A stretch of DNA of 64,000 bases, from assembly GCA_002718195.1 (NCBI GenBank), contig PBDU01000011.1:1-64000 (forward strand), given 5' to 3'. Below the pieces are notes generated by a model. It did not search any database. It saw only the letters and a list, made by a program, of their open reading frames with translations, and was not told the origin of the DNA. Below are positions 8,870-18,400 of this stretch, piece by piece; positions within the stretch are counted from its first letter, which is position 1, and each line of letters starts with the position of its first letter. This DNA is from Methanobacteriota archaeon (GTDB taxonomy: Archaea; Thermoplasmatota; Poseidoniia; Poseidoniales; Poseidoniaceae). The position numbers were made by a program, and so were the translations under genes.

Positions 8870-9634
8870 TCAGATTCCAAGCTTTCTCTGTTTCATTGCT
8901 TCCATTGCCAAGGCAGAGAGTGCGACTTGAAGATTGTATGAGGGAACGAATCCTGCCATTGGAAGGCGAATAACCTGGTCGCTAGCCTCAATAATCTCAT
9001 CACAAATCCCATGTCTTTCAGCACCCACCACAAGCAGCACTTTTCCAGTCATGTCAGACTCCCAAGGATGTATTTCTCCCACATCTTCTGCACTAATTAT
9101 TCGGAAATCATATTTCTTTGCTGTCAAAATAATTTCAGAAATTGTACTCTCTATGACAGGTAAGAATCTTATTGCTTTCATACTCGCTTTTCTCATCGTC
9201 CTTTTCTCAACATGATTCATAGGTTCCGGTGGTGCAAGTACGACTCCATCTGCACCGCTAACTTCAGCAGTTCTTATTCCGAATCCAAGATTTGTTGCAT
9301 AACTAACTCCATCGAGCAGCCAAAGAAGTTTTGAATTGGCAAATAAATCATCTAAATTTTCTCGATGGGGTTTCCTTCCTACTAGACCAAGAATGCGAGG
9401 ATGTTCAGGCTCCCCTTCCTTTGCAGGTCTTGCCATTCTCCACAGATCTCTTTCACTGCCCTCTTCGATTGGCACGCCTTTTTGCGTAGCAAGGTCAATG
9501 ATTTTTGTCAGAATTTCTGAGTTAAATTCACGCTGAACGAGTATCAATTCAACCTCGTCATTTTGCAGAGATTCAAGGACTTCATCCTCGCCTCTTTTCT
9601 GCAGCATTGTCCATCCCAAGAGCGAAGAGGTCAT
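8870..9634 (-). CDS. SpoU/TrmH family RNA methyltransferase
   Basis: LLWLLDGVSYATNLGFGIRTAEVSGADGVVL, LLVVGAERHGI and LPMAGFVPSYNLQVALSALAMEA SPOUT motifs; start chosen at ATG 9634 inside the longer ORF. Confidence 0.87.
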   Translation of the reverse strand: MTSSLLGWTMLQKRGEDEVLESLQNDEVELILVQREFNSEILTKIIDLATQKGVPIEEGSERDLWRMARPAKEGEPEHPRILGLVGRKPHRENLDDLFANSKLLWLLDGVSYATNLGFGIRTAEVSGADGVVLAPPEPMNHVEKRTMRKASMKAIRFLPVIESTISEIILTAKKYDFRIISAEDVGEIHPWESDMTGKVLLVVGAERHGICDEIIEASDQVIRLPMAGFVPSYNLQVALSALAMEAMKQRKLGI

Positions 9635-9658
9635 GAGATTGATGGATGTGGAATTAAC

Positions 9659-10039
9659 ATGGCAAAGGTCCACGACCCGAATTTTGTAGCTTTGGTTGAG
9701 CAAGCGAGGAACAAAATCCTTGAATGTAGTGCTGAAGATTTGATATCTATGCTTGCGGATGATGAGGACATTTTCATAATCGATGTAAGGGAAGCAGATG
9801 AATTTGCACGTGGATATTTGCAGGGTGCCGTGAATCTCAGTAAAGGTATCATCGAGAGAGATATTGCCAAGCAAGGATTAGACCAAGAACACCGAATAGT
9901 TTTGTACTGTGGTGGAGGTTACAGGAGTGCGCTCGCAGCAGATAATTTACGAATGATGGGTTGGTCTAACGTCTATTCCTTGTGGGGTGGTTGGAGAGCA
10001 ATTCTTGCCTCTGATTTAGTCACATCAATTCCTGAATAG
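9659..10039 (+). CDS. Rhodanese-like sulfurtransferase domain protein
   Basis: FIIDVREADEFARGYLQGAVNLSKG and active-site loop LYCGGGYRS. Confidence 0.88.
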   Translation: MAKVHDPNFVALVEQARNKILECSAEDLISMLADDEDIFIIDVREADEFARGYLQGAVNLSKGIIERDIAKQGLDQEHRIVLYCGGGYRSALAADNLRMMGWSNVYSLWGGWRAILASDLVTSIPE

Positions 10040-10508
10040 GTATTTTGATTTCTTCAATCTCCAGGTTTATCGTGTGCTTGGATGTCTTTGGAGGAAATAC
10101 TCTGCCACTTGCAGCCATGTCTAGAACGTCTTGTTTTGTGATGTGCTCTGTACCGCAATCCGGCCAAACATCCACTGAAATGTTGCTATCGTTTAGATAG
10201 TCGATCATTACTGCCGGAATTCTCTTGAAACCAAGTCTCAATGAAGCGTTAAACCTATGATGCCCATCAAGAATAACTCCTGTATTTTCATCGACAAGAA
10301 TTGGTTCATGGAAGAATTCTGCCTTGGTGATTTCTTCAGCAACCTGGTCAAGTCTATCTGGTTTGATTTCCTCATGCTGCTTGAGCCAAGCAATGTCGAC
10401 TATCTCCAAGCGCATATCCTTTCCTTGTGAAACGGTATAATGATTATTACGGGCATAATTTACTAGTTTTTGACAGGATGTTAGTATGATTTGAGAACTT
10501 CTTTTCAT
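10020..10508 (-). CDS. ParB/sulfiredoxin-fold protein, possibly SerK-like serine kinase
   Basis: PILVDENTGVILDGHHRFNASLRLGFKRIPAVMIDYL; the VLDGHHR motif is typical of the ParB/Srx fold and archaeal SerK-like proteins. Confidence 0.65.
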   Translation of the reverse strand: MKRSSQIILTSCQKLVNYARNNHYTVSQGKDMRLEIVDIAWLKQHEEIKPDRLDQVAEEITKAEFFHEPILVDENTGVILDGHHRFNASLRLGFKRIPAVMIDYLNDSNISVDVWPDCGTEHITKQDVLDMAASGRVFPPKTSKHTINLEIEEIKIPIQELM

Positions 10509-10535
10509 TAGAAATATTGAGTTCTAAATATTCTA

Positions 10536-10730
10536 GTGGCAATTGAATATTGTGTTGTAGTTCAATCCAAAATCATGGTCCTGAGTTTGTTTGCAGATGT
10601 GTTTTTCTTAGTAGTTGGATTGTGGTGTTTTATCGTGATATATCAGACCTTCAAAAAGAGAGATGAAAACCTAAAAAAAAATGCCAAAAGGTATAGAGGA
10701 ATAAACGGTAAAATATCCCACAAGCTGTAA
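10536..10730 (+). CDS. Small single-TM hypothetical protein (may start at 10574)
   Basis: MVLSLFADVFFLVVGLWCFIVIYQTFKKRDENLKKNAKRYRG; hydrophobic helix with basic tail in an otherwise unexplained gap. Confidence 0.4.
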   Translation: MAIEYCVVVQSKIMVLSLFADVFFLVVGLWCFIVIYQTFKKRDENLKKNAKRYRGINGKISHKL

Positions 10731-10818
10731 ATTCTTCGAATTAGTAGAGTTTTATCGCGTAAATAGACTCATAAAGGGTAGGCAAGTCGCCAAGGTGCTC
10801 AAAGAGCAGGTGTTCATT

Positions 10819-11421
10819 ATGACAAAGGGTGTTTATCACTACGTTGGAGAGACTTGGAAGAAGCCTAAAGCGGGTCTTCCGCACATGTTCCGTCAGGAGA
10901 GAATGGCTGCTTGGAGAAGGGAGCCAGTCTTCACTAGGGTCGAAAGACCGACTAGAATTGACGCTGCTCGCAGACTTGGTTACAAAGCTAAGCAAGGCGT
11001 AGTCGTCATCAGAACCAGAATCCGCCGTGGTGGATTGAGAAAAGGTAAGGTCCACATGAAGAGAAAGCCAAGTAAAGCTGGTGTATCCAAGATTACAATG
11101 GCTAAGAACACTCAGAGAATCGCTGAAGAAAGAGTCAGCAGACACTATCCTAACCTAGAAGTTTTGAACTCATACTGGGTAGGACAAGATGGTAAGCACA
11201 AATTCTTCGAAGTAATCATGATCGATACTCACCACCCTGCTATCATCAAGGACAAACAACTAGGAGTTTTCTCACAAGCAAACGGAAACAACTCTCACCG
11301 TGGCAGATCTCACAGAGGACTTACATCCGCTGGAAAGAGAGGTCGTGGTCTTTACAACAAGGGTAAGGGTGCAGAAAAGCTACGTCCTTCCTTGAAAGCA
11401 AATCTAAACCGTGGAAAGTGA
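10819..11421 (+). CDS. rpl15e: 50S ribosomal protein L15e (eL15)
   Basis: GVYHYVGETWKKP, ARRLGYKAKQGVVVIRTRIRRGG, conserved C-terminus HRGRSHRGLTSAGKRGRGL. Confidence 0.94.
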   Translation: MTKGVYHYVGETWKKPKAGLPHMFRQERMAAWRREPVFTRVERPTRIDAARRLGYKAKQGVVVIRTRIRRGGLRKGKVHMKRKPSKAGVSKITMAKNTQRIAEERVSRHYPNLEVLNSYWVGQDGKHKFFEVIMIDTHHPAIIKDKQLGVFSQANGNNSHRGRSHRGLTSAGKRGRGLYNKGKGAEKLRPSLKANLNRGK

Positions 11422-11507
11422 ATATTCAAGGATTTTTTCCTTGGGTTTAATTCATTGCCTACCTCGTCTTGGGGGTAACTGTACAGAAGATTTAGGGTGA
11501 TGCCTCG

Positions 11508-11759
11508 ATGCCAGACAAACCGGTTTCAATATTGAAGGGAAAACAGGTTTATCTTAGCGATGGGAAAAAACTCGGGACCGTATTAGACGTAATTGTCGAC
11601 AATGTCGAAATGCAATTTACTCATCTTTTTGTCGTTGATTGTGATCCTGAACTTGTGGAAGGCGGGATTCATGTTGCAGTTCCTTGGAGATGGATTCGCG
11701 GAATCGAAGATGTTGTAATTCTGAGATGGTTCCCACCAACGCCTATTCCACTAAATTGA
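11508..11759 (+). CDS. PRC-barrel domain protein
   Basis: 83 aa; LKGKQVYLSDGKKLGTVLDVIVD is PRC-barrel-like. Confidence 0.7.
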   Translation: MPDKPVSILKGKQVYLSDGKKLGTVLDVIVDNVEMQFTHLFVVDCDPELVEGGIHVAVPWRWIRGIEDVVILRWFPPTPIPLN

Positions 11760-11765
11760 GGTGAG

Positions 11766-12905
11766 TTGTTAATGTTTGATTTGCATGTTTTAGGAGTGGC
11801 TTCGGCAAGGCCGAGTCATGACAGAAACGTTAGCGGATCTATCCTGAAAACAAGTGAAGGCTTGGTATGCATCGATGCTGGTGAAGGATTTCAAAATCGG
11901 CTAGCAGAACAAAGAAAGCACATCAAAGCCTTTGATTCAACCTCAAGATTGAGGGTTTCCAAACTCTCGGTTATTCTGCTAACTCATGGTCACATGGACC
12001 ATACTTGGGGTTTGCTTCCCTGGATTAAGTCTCTATCCTTAGAGGGAAGGATGGATGAATTACTAATATTGGGACCAACTTCGGAAACGATTTTTTCTGG
12101 TCTCTTGAATGATGGATATGATTATGATATTCCAGATGAGATTCCAACTGCTGAATTATTCAGACAGATGAAGCACTGGATAGATATGGGCGGAAAAACT
12201 AGTGAATTGAATTACAAGATAAGGTGGGTGCTCGGAGAAATTCATAGCAATAGATGGTTAGAAATAGACTCAGATTCAAAGCAAATAATCGAATTAGACA
12301 AGCAACCTCAACCTAGCGGATGGACTCAAAATTTCGTAGAACCAATTGCTACTGTCCACTCTGTTCCTTCATGTGCTTGGAGGATAGCATCAAAGTCGAA
12401 ACCTGGTAAATTTGACCGTGTTAAAGCTGATAATGCCGGTTTGAGCGTTGAAGAAAAAAAGCAATTATCATCGGGAATAGATGTGGTAAGAGGTGAAACG
12501 ACCTTTGAGGCACAAAGTTTCAGAAGTCAAAGCAAAAAAGGTCATAGCATTGTGATATCAGGTGATACTGCAGCTCCGTGTAAAGGTCTGAGTGAAATGG
12601 AGCCTGCTGATATCCTAGTTCACGAATGCACATTCTTGGTTGAGAATACTGACAAAGCAGATGAGTATCTACATTCAACAACACTTGGTGCCCTAGAAAA
12701 TGCTCTGAATTCTAAATCTAGATTTTTGGCATTAACTCATTATTCGGCTCGCATTGACGACATAGGTAAAGCAGGCTCGGAAGTGATACAAAATATGGAA
12801 GGAAAAGAACTCCCTATTTGCACCCTAAACGACGGCGACAGGTTACAGATATCCGAGGATGGTGACATCAGACACCTAGTCAAAAAAGACAATGGGTGGC
12901 AATGA
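11766..12905 (+). CDS. Metallo-beta-lactamase fold hydrolase, RNase Z-like
   Basis: LLTHGHMDHTWGLLPW (HxHxDH), SGDTAAP, LVHECTF, LALTHYSAR motifs. Confidence 0.75.
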   Translation: MLMFDLHVLGVASARPSHDRNVSGSILKTSEGLVCIDAGEGFQNRLAEQRKHIKAFDSTSRLRVSKLSVILLTHGHMDHTWGLLPWIKSLSLEGRMDELLILGPTSETIFSGLLNDGYDYDIPDEIPTAELFRQMKHWIDMGGKTSELNYKIRWVLGEIHSNRWLEIDSDSKQIIELDKQPQPSGWTQNFVEPIATVHSVPSCAWRIASKSKPGKFDRVKADNAGLSVEEKKQLSSGIDVVRGETTFEAQSFRSQSKKGHSIVISGDTAAPCKGLSEMEPADILVHECTFLVENTDKADEYLHSTTLGALENALNSKSRFLALTHYSARIDDIGKAGSEVIQNMEGKELPICTLNDGDRLQISEDGDIRHLVKKDNGWQ

Positions 12906-12955
12906 TTTTGGATTAAACGAACATACGCGAACTTCAAGTGTGTTAAGAATCAGCC

Positions 12956-15370
12956 ATGCCCATGCAAAGAAGGATAATCGTAACTCTAATCCTAACATCT
13001 TTGATACTTTCAGCATTACCAGCACAATCAGAAACTTCTGGAAGAGCAGGAGATAACTGTGCACAAGTAAGTCTGGCATCCATATCAACAGCAGTTGCTA
13101 TCGATGATGGAAATTGTGTAGTGGTTCCCTTGGGTGAGTTGACCCCTCAGTCCGTCTGGTCTGCAGATTTACTGATTATTGATGATGAAATAGACGTATT
13201 CTTCTTTGACGCTCAGGGGATAATTCCTTACGATTTAGATCAATCATATCGCTCCTCATATCAATCGGCACCTTCAACAGAATTTGCGATTGGAGAATAC
13301 GAATTCGACTGGATGATACCTGCATCAATATCTCCCAAAACCTGGTATTTGGTTCTAGATAACAAAGTACATCCTGGAGACCAAGGAGAAGGAGACCAAG
13401 GCGGAAATCGTTCTACAGCATCGTTTCAATTTGCGCAAATTAATCAACAACCTAACACATTATTCCATAACTTAGTGGAACTTGAATCCAATCAATCAAC
13501 CACAATTATCGGTGGAGATGAACTAAGATTAGACGCCGGAACTTCTATACAAATAACGGTAGATTCACTAGAGGGAAGTGCCGACTTATTGGTCCAAACA
13601 GAGTCAATTCACAATGCTTGGAATGAACAAAGTAGTGCCTCTGCCTCTATTTCCGGGCAATCAATCCTCAACATTCAAGGCCAATCAACTCTTCTTTGGA
13701 CTGTCACAGGTGATTATTCTGACCAACCATTGTACGTAGTTCTCGATAATTCCGACAGACCAAGTGCAGGAGCACAAGAAGTCCCTCGCTCAAGGACGAC
13801 CGTTGAAATTTCACTTACCCCTGTGGTGAATGCAGTTATCGCATCGACTACTTCATCGGTTGTACTAGGACAAGAATTGGATTTCGATGCACAATCAAGT
13901 GCTAACTTGAGCGGTCAAATTGCCTCATACGATTGGGATTTTGATGCTTCTAATGGAGTCCTTTACAATGACGCAAACGGTATTACAGCCTCCTATTCAT
14001 GGTCTGCTCCTGGAAATTTTACTGTGAGTTTGCAAATCACTGCAAATGATGGTAGAACTTCTGAAGATACTTTGGTGATTACGGTATTAGATGTCACCAA
14101 TCCGAACCCAGTGATTACTCAATCTGGTTCTGGAACTCCTGTAAGTGAGGGCTACATATTGAATGTTGGCGATGCAATGTCTTTATCCTGTGCCTCATCA
14201 ACAGATGACCACCAAATCAAATCCTGCTCGTGGCAAATCAACGGGAATAATGCTGGGCAGGAAGATCAAGTATTCTTCAACTACAGCGCGGTTGTTGATT
14301 GGGATGTTGAACTCACAGTAGAGGATATGTCAGGTAATACTGCTAATCTTACCACGATCGTATCTGTAATTGATACCAGTAATCCAGTATTATCATCTGC
14401 ATCTACATCGACTTTAACAAAAATCGTAACCGCAGGGGAAGAAGTAACTTTCTCGATGTCTGCAACGGATTCCTTTGATTCTGAATCAGTGCTGAGATAT
14501 CACTGGGACTTGGATGCAACCAGAGATGACGATGCGAATGGAAACAAGTTGGATGACCCTGATTTCACAGGACAATCATTCACCACCACCTTTGATGAAA
14601 CCGGTAAATTTGATCTTACTGTTACTGTGTTTGATGCATCTAACAATTCGGATAGTTATTCTTGGAGGGTCACGGTACAAAATTCCGCTTCAGTTTCTAA
14701 TCTCAATCAAATATTACCAGCAGTAGGAGCAATTGCTGGATTGATTCTTGTAATCGGTTTGATTTCAAGAATCCGAAAAAGAAGTCGCTCAAGACCAGTC
14801 GTTGAGCAGGATACACGGTCTCAAGATGAAATTTTGGAAGAACAAAAGAAAGCGCAAATGGAAGCGATTTATGGTGCTCAACAAGAACAACAATACCCTC
14901 AAAGTGTTGCTCCTCAAATGAGTCAAGCATCTTCTGCAGCAGTTTCTAGTGCAGCAAATGATCTATTCACTCAAAGACCAGAATCAAATACTCCGTATGC
15001 AGCCACACAAGGAGACGATTTACTTAGTGCATTGGAGGAGAGTCCATCTCAACAACAACAAGAATTCTTCACACCAGTACCAGCTCAAGATGTGTCAAAA
15101 ACACTCGAAGAGAAAACTGCAACTTCTTCTTCTACCAATAGGACAGCATTACAGAGTAGTGGTGTTTCACTGCCGAAGAATTTAGTTGAGGAATATAAAG
15201 AAGAATCACAGGTTGTTTCACAGGATAAACCATCTACAGATGAGCCAGTAAAGAAGGTACACGAATGTACAGATTGTTCCAAGATGTTCGCAGTAAGAAT
15301 TCCGGCTGGCACTCCAAAGGTGAAAGCGAAATGTCCATCCTGCGGAAGCACTCAGATTATTTCCTCTTGA
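12956..15370 (+). CDS. Secreted PKD-domain protein with TM helix, Gln-rich cytosolic segment and C-terminal zinc ribbon
   Basis: Signal peptide; PKD-like IASYDWDFDASNG...YSWSAPGNFTVSLQITANDG; TM ILPAVGAIAGLILVIGLIS; C-terminal CTDCSKMFAVRIPAGTPKVKAKCPSCGS. Confidence 0.82.
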   Translation: MPMQRRIIVTLILTSLILSALPAQSETSGRAGDNCAQVSLASISTAVAIDDGNCVVVPLGELTPQSVWSADLLIIDDEIDVFFFDAQGIIPYDLDQSYRSSYQSAPSTEFAIGEYEFDWMIPASISPKTWYLVLDNKVHPGDQGEGDQGGNRSTASFQFAQINQQPNTLFHNLVELESNQSTTIIGGDELRLDAGTSIQITVDSLEGSADLLVQTESIHNAWNEQSSASASISGQSILNIQGQSTLLWTVTGDYSDQPLYVVLDNSDRPSAGAQEVPRSRTTVEISLTPVVNAVIASTTSSVVLGQELDFDAQSSANLSGQIASYDWDFDASNGVLYNDANGITASYSWSAPGNFTVSLQITANDGRTSEDTLVITVLDVTNPNPVITQSGSGTPVSEGYILNVGDAMSLSCASSTDDHQIKSCSWQINGNNAGQEDQVFFNYSAVVDWDVELTVEDMSGNTANLTTIVSVIDTSNPVLSSASTSTLTKIVTAGEEVTFSMSATDSFDSESVLRYHWDLDATRDDDANGNKLDDPDFTGQSFTTTFDETGKFDLTVTVFDASNNSDSYSWRVTVQNSASVSNLNQILPAVGAIAGLILVIGLISRIRKRSRSRPVVEQDTRSQDEILEEQKKAQMEAIYGAQQEQQYPQSVAPQMSQASSAAVSSAANDLFTQRPESNTPYAATQGDDLLSALEESPSQQQQEFFTPVPAQDVSKTLEEKTATSSSTNRTALQSSGVSLPKNLVEEYKEESQVVSQDKPSTDEPVKKVHECTDCSKMFAVRIPAGTPKVKAKCPSCGSTQIISS

Positions 15371-15378
15371 TTCTCTAA

Positions 15379-15400
15379 TGGCTATCAAAATAGCCAATTT
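15379..15400 (+). terminator. Hairpin terminator candidate, TGGCTAT-CAAA-ATAGCCA followed by ATTTT
   Basis: Perfect 7-bp inverted repeat 8 nt after the stop of the 12956-15370 CDS, followed by a T-run. Confidence 0.45.
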
Positions 15401-15449
15401 TAATGCAAGATGGGGATGAGTTATCATATTATGACGAATTCGACCAATC

Positions 15450-18400
15450 ATGGGTGAGGGAAAACCGCGTTTGGTTTACGCCAGTTATTCTCACCAGAGG
15501 AATAATTCCAAGATTGCTGTAATCATGCTCCTATGTTTAATCTGCCCAGTTTTTCAGCCTGTTAGTGCTGATGCGGGCTTGTCAAGCACCGATTTCGGAA
15601 TCTTAGATGCAATGTCTGACATTTATGAAATTCAGCAATCATCAAATTCTAACGAAGAGGCAATTGAGCAAGCGAATTTGAAACTCAGCCAAGTAGATGC
15701 GGCTGCAAGAGTTGTTGAGGCAGGAGATGCTATAGTTGATTCTGCAAATTACCTGGAAGACGTCTCCTTGCGAGACACCAGTCCATTTGAAGCCAATCAC
15801 CCCATTCCTTACTATTATCTAACCGATCCAAATACCCAGCCAGAAGGCTGGCCTGCGAATTTAGTTAACACGTTATTTTCTTTGGAGGAATGGGAAATAA
15901 CCGATCCACTAGCGATTGGAATTAACACATATGCTCTGTACCTGAACTTCACAACTAAGAATGGGGGCTTTTCCTATGAATCATGGGATAAAGGCACCTT
16001 CACCGGTGATTTGGACCTATCAGGCGAATTTAATCTTGCAGAGAATAGAGTAGACATTGACGGTGATGGAATTGATGATGTTGCTGTTGCTCTAACTCTT
16101 CAAAGTCTTGGAGAAAGAGGGCAAGGTTGGGATATTGTAACCGGAGGTTCAATTCTTGGAGCAATCGACCATATTTGGGTTAAGCCAACATTCCAATGGA
16201 GAGTTGATGCTCTTGACCTAAACGACCCTCTATGGGACGATATGGCTAGTTTAGAAGTTACACTGATGAAGGGATTTGCCTTTGATTTCACTTTACAAGA
16301 ATCCGAATCATACGCAATGGTGCTAGACACAAGATTCACACAACCGCCTTATGAATTTAGAGCTGGAGTTGGTATAGAAAGAATTGAGTTCTCTGTTGCT
16401 GATTCTGTATCTACTGTGTTTGAATTAATAGCAGGTCTATTTGGCGGTGACCTTCCTACTGATGCCCTAACCTTGACAACAATATCTGCGCCATTCACCA
16501 TCTCTCTTCAAAATCCAGATGCGGATTCAAGTAACCTGCAAAGTGATTGCAGTGATTCAGAATGGTATGATCCAGTTGCAAACCATTCTGCGGAAAGCAG
16601 GGAGCATCGGTGTGGGTACGGTGTAGGATTAGGATATGTTCATTTTGATAAGCCCGATTCGCAAGGCAATATCCCTGTTTTGGAAATGGGTTATGTCGAT
16701 ATTGGTATTCACCCAGTTGCTGGGTCCACAAAACTTCCAAACGAGCTCGACCTTACTCTTAGGAATGATAACGTAGGTCAAAATTCCTATGATACCATTG
16801 AGTTATTTACAGATGAAGATGCTGATATTGCCATTCATTATTACGAAGATCGTTCAAATGTGCCAGAGGGATCTAGTCCTTGGGGAAACATCACTGACTC
16901 AAGAGGCTGGATTCGTGGACTTCCTAGTGGCAGCATGGAAGAAGATGAAATTAATGCAATTTTCACCACCATTGGTGAGCAACCATCTTCGGTTAGTTTT
17001 GCAGGAAATGTACCAGATCGCTTAGGTTTTATAGTCGCAATCAAGAACTTCACAGCGGACAGTACGCCTAATGTTAACGATGCAAGTCTCCCAGTTAATC
17101 CAGCAGATCCGCCAAATACATTGATTTTAATCGCAGGAGTTGGCAGAATTGAGTCGATAAATTATGCTTCAACCTTCATGCGTGGAGGATACGCAAACGA
17201 TTCTTCGTCATTATATCTTGAAATTCAGAATTTACCGGAGGTAGTTGTGATTCAAGGTTCATTCTTGCTTCCCACAACCGGACTCAGCAGAGTTAATTTC
17301 GACAACCCTGAGCTGGGAGGATTAACGCAAATTTTGGATAATACCCTCCTCAGTATAGTGGAGATAATTTTGGATATAGGGAATATATTGAACGGGATTC
17401 CTAAAGCAGCCGTCGCAACTGCTGGCTCCTCCGGAGGAACGATACAAATCGACTGTTATTCCCAGGTAAGAATTACTTTGGCCAGCGGACAAGCCAGAGT
17501 CGACAGAGAGGTTGGATTAATCTCTGCAGCTCTTGCTTCCTCAACCCAACCTTGGATTCCTACTATCGACCATATTTTGCTGGCACAGGACGAGAATATC
17601 GAAACCGTATTCGGTAGAGGAGGAGAGGTTCCTCCGTTAGTTCCTGTAGCGATGAGCGTTCGTATTGAAGGAATCCACCATGCGAAGCACTCTTTTGATG
17701 TTGACTCAAGTACACGAATAATGACCATAGAAGGTCAAAGTCAAAACGAATTGTTAATCGGTCACATCAATCACAACGGTCCAGATTTATCATCGGGTTC
17801 AGGACAAGCAGCTGTAATTTCTAACAGACCGGATATACTGAGTTTGACCCAAACACCTGATTCAATGGTCTATGATGCATCTGACCCAATTGGGACCATC
17901 ACGTATGGGGGAGTTGATGGCATTCAAAGAAACGCAATGAGATTGGTAGGGCTTCCTTCTGAATTTAGTTTAATTCTGGGAGAAGAAGTCGGCTACATGG
18001 CTAATGAGCCATTACAAAAGATCGAAATTCAAATTTCAAATGCAAGTGAACCGCTTACGATGGATGGAGACCACATGAGGTTCTTTGTCGATGAAACAAC
18101 AGGCGAATCTAGTTTGAGCATGGAGATTTCAAATGTTACAAGGGCAAGAAGACTTTCACCGATTGAGCCAGGGGCAATCGGTCCTGAGGGAAACTCTCGC
18201 CTTGAATTAGTTAGATCCTCCTCAGCAGTTTTCAATATTTTAATCGAAGATGAAAGCCAATATGATGATTCATTCCTGGGGATGAATGGCAGGATTCACA
18301 TCAATCCTTTGCCTGCTAACATAACAATTGCAGTTCCGAGCGAAACTGACTCATCAGGTTTGGAATTGCCAGATTTCGGTGACCAAGAGGGTGTAGAGGG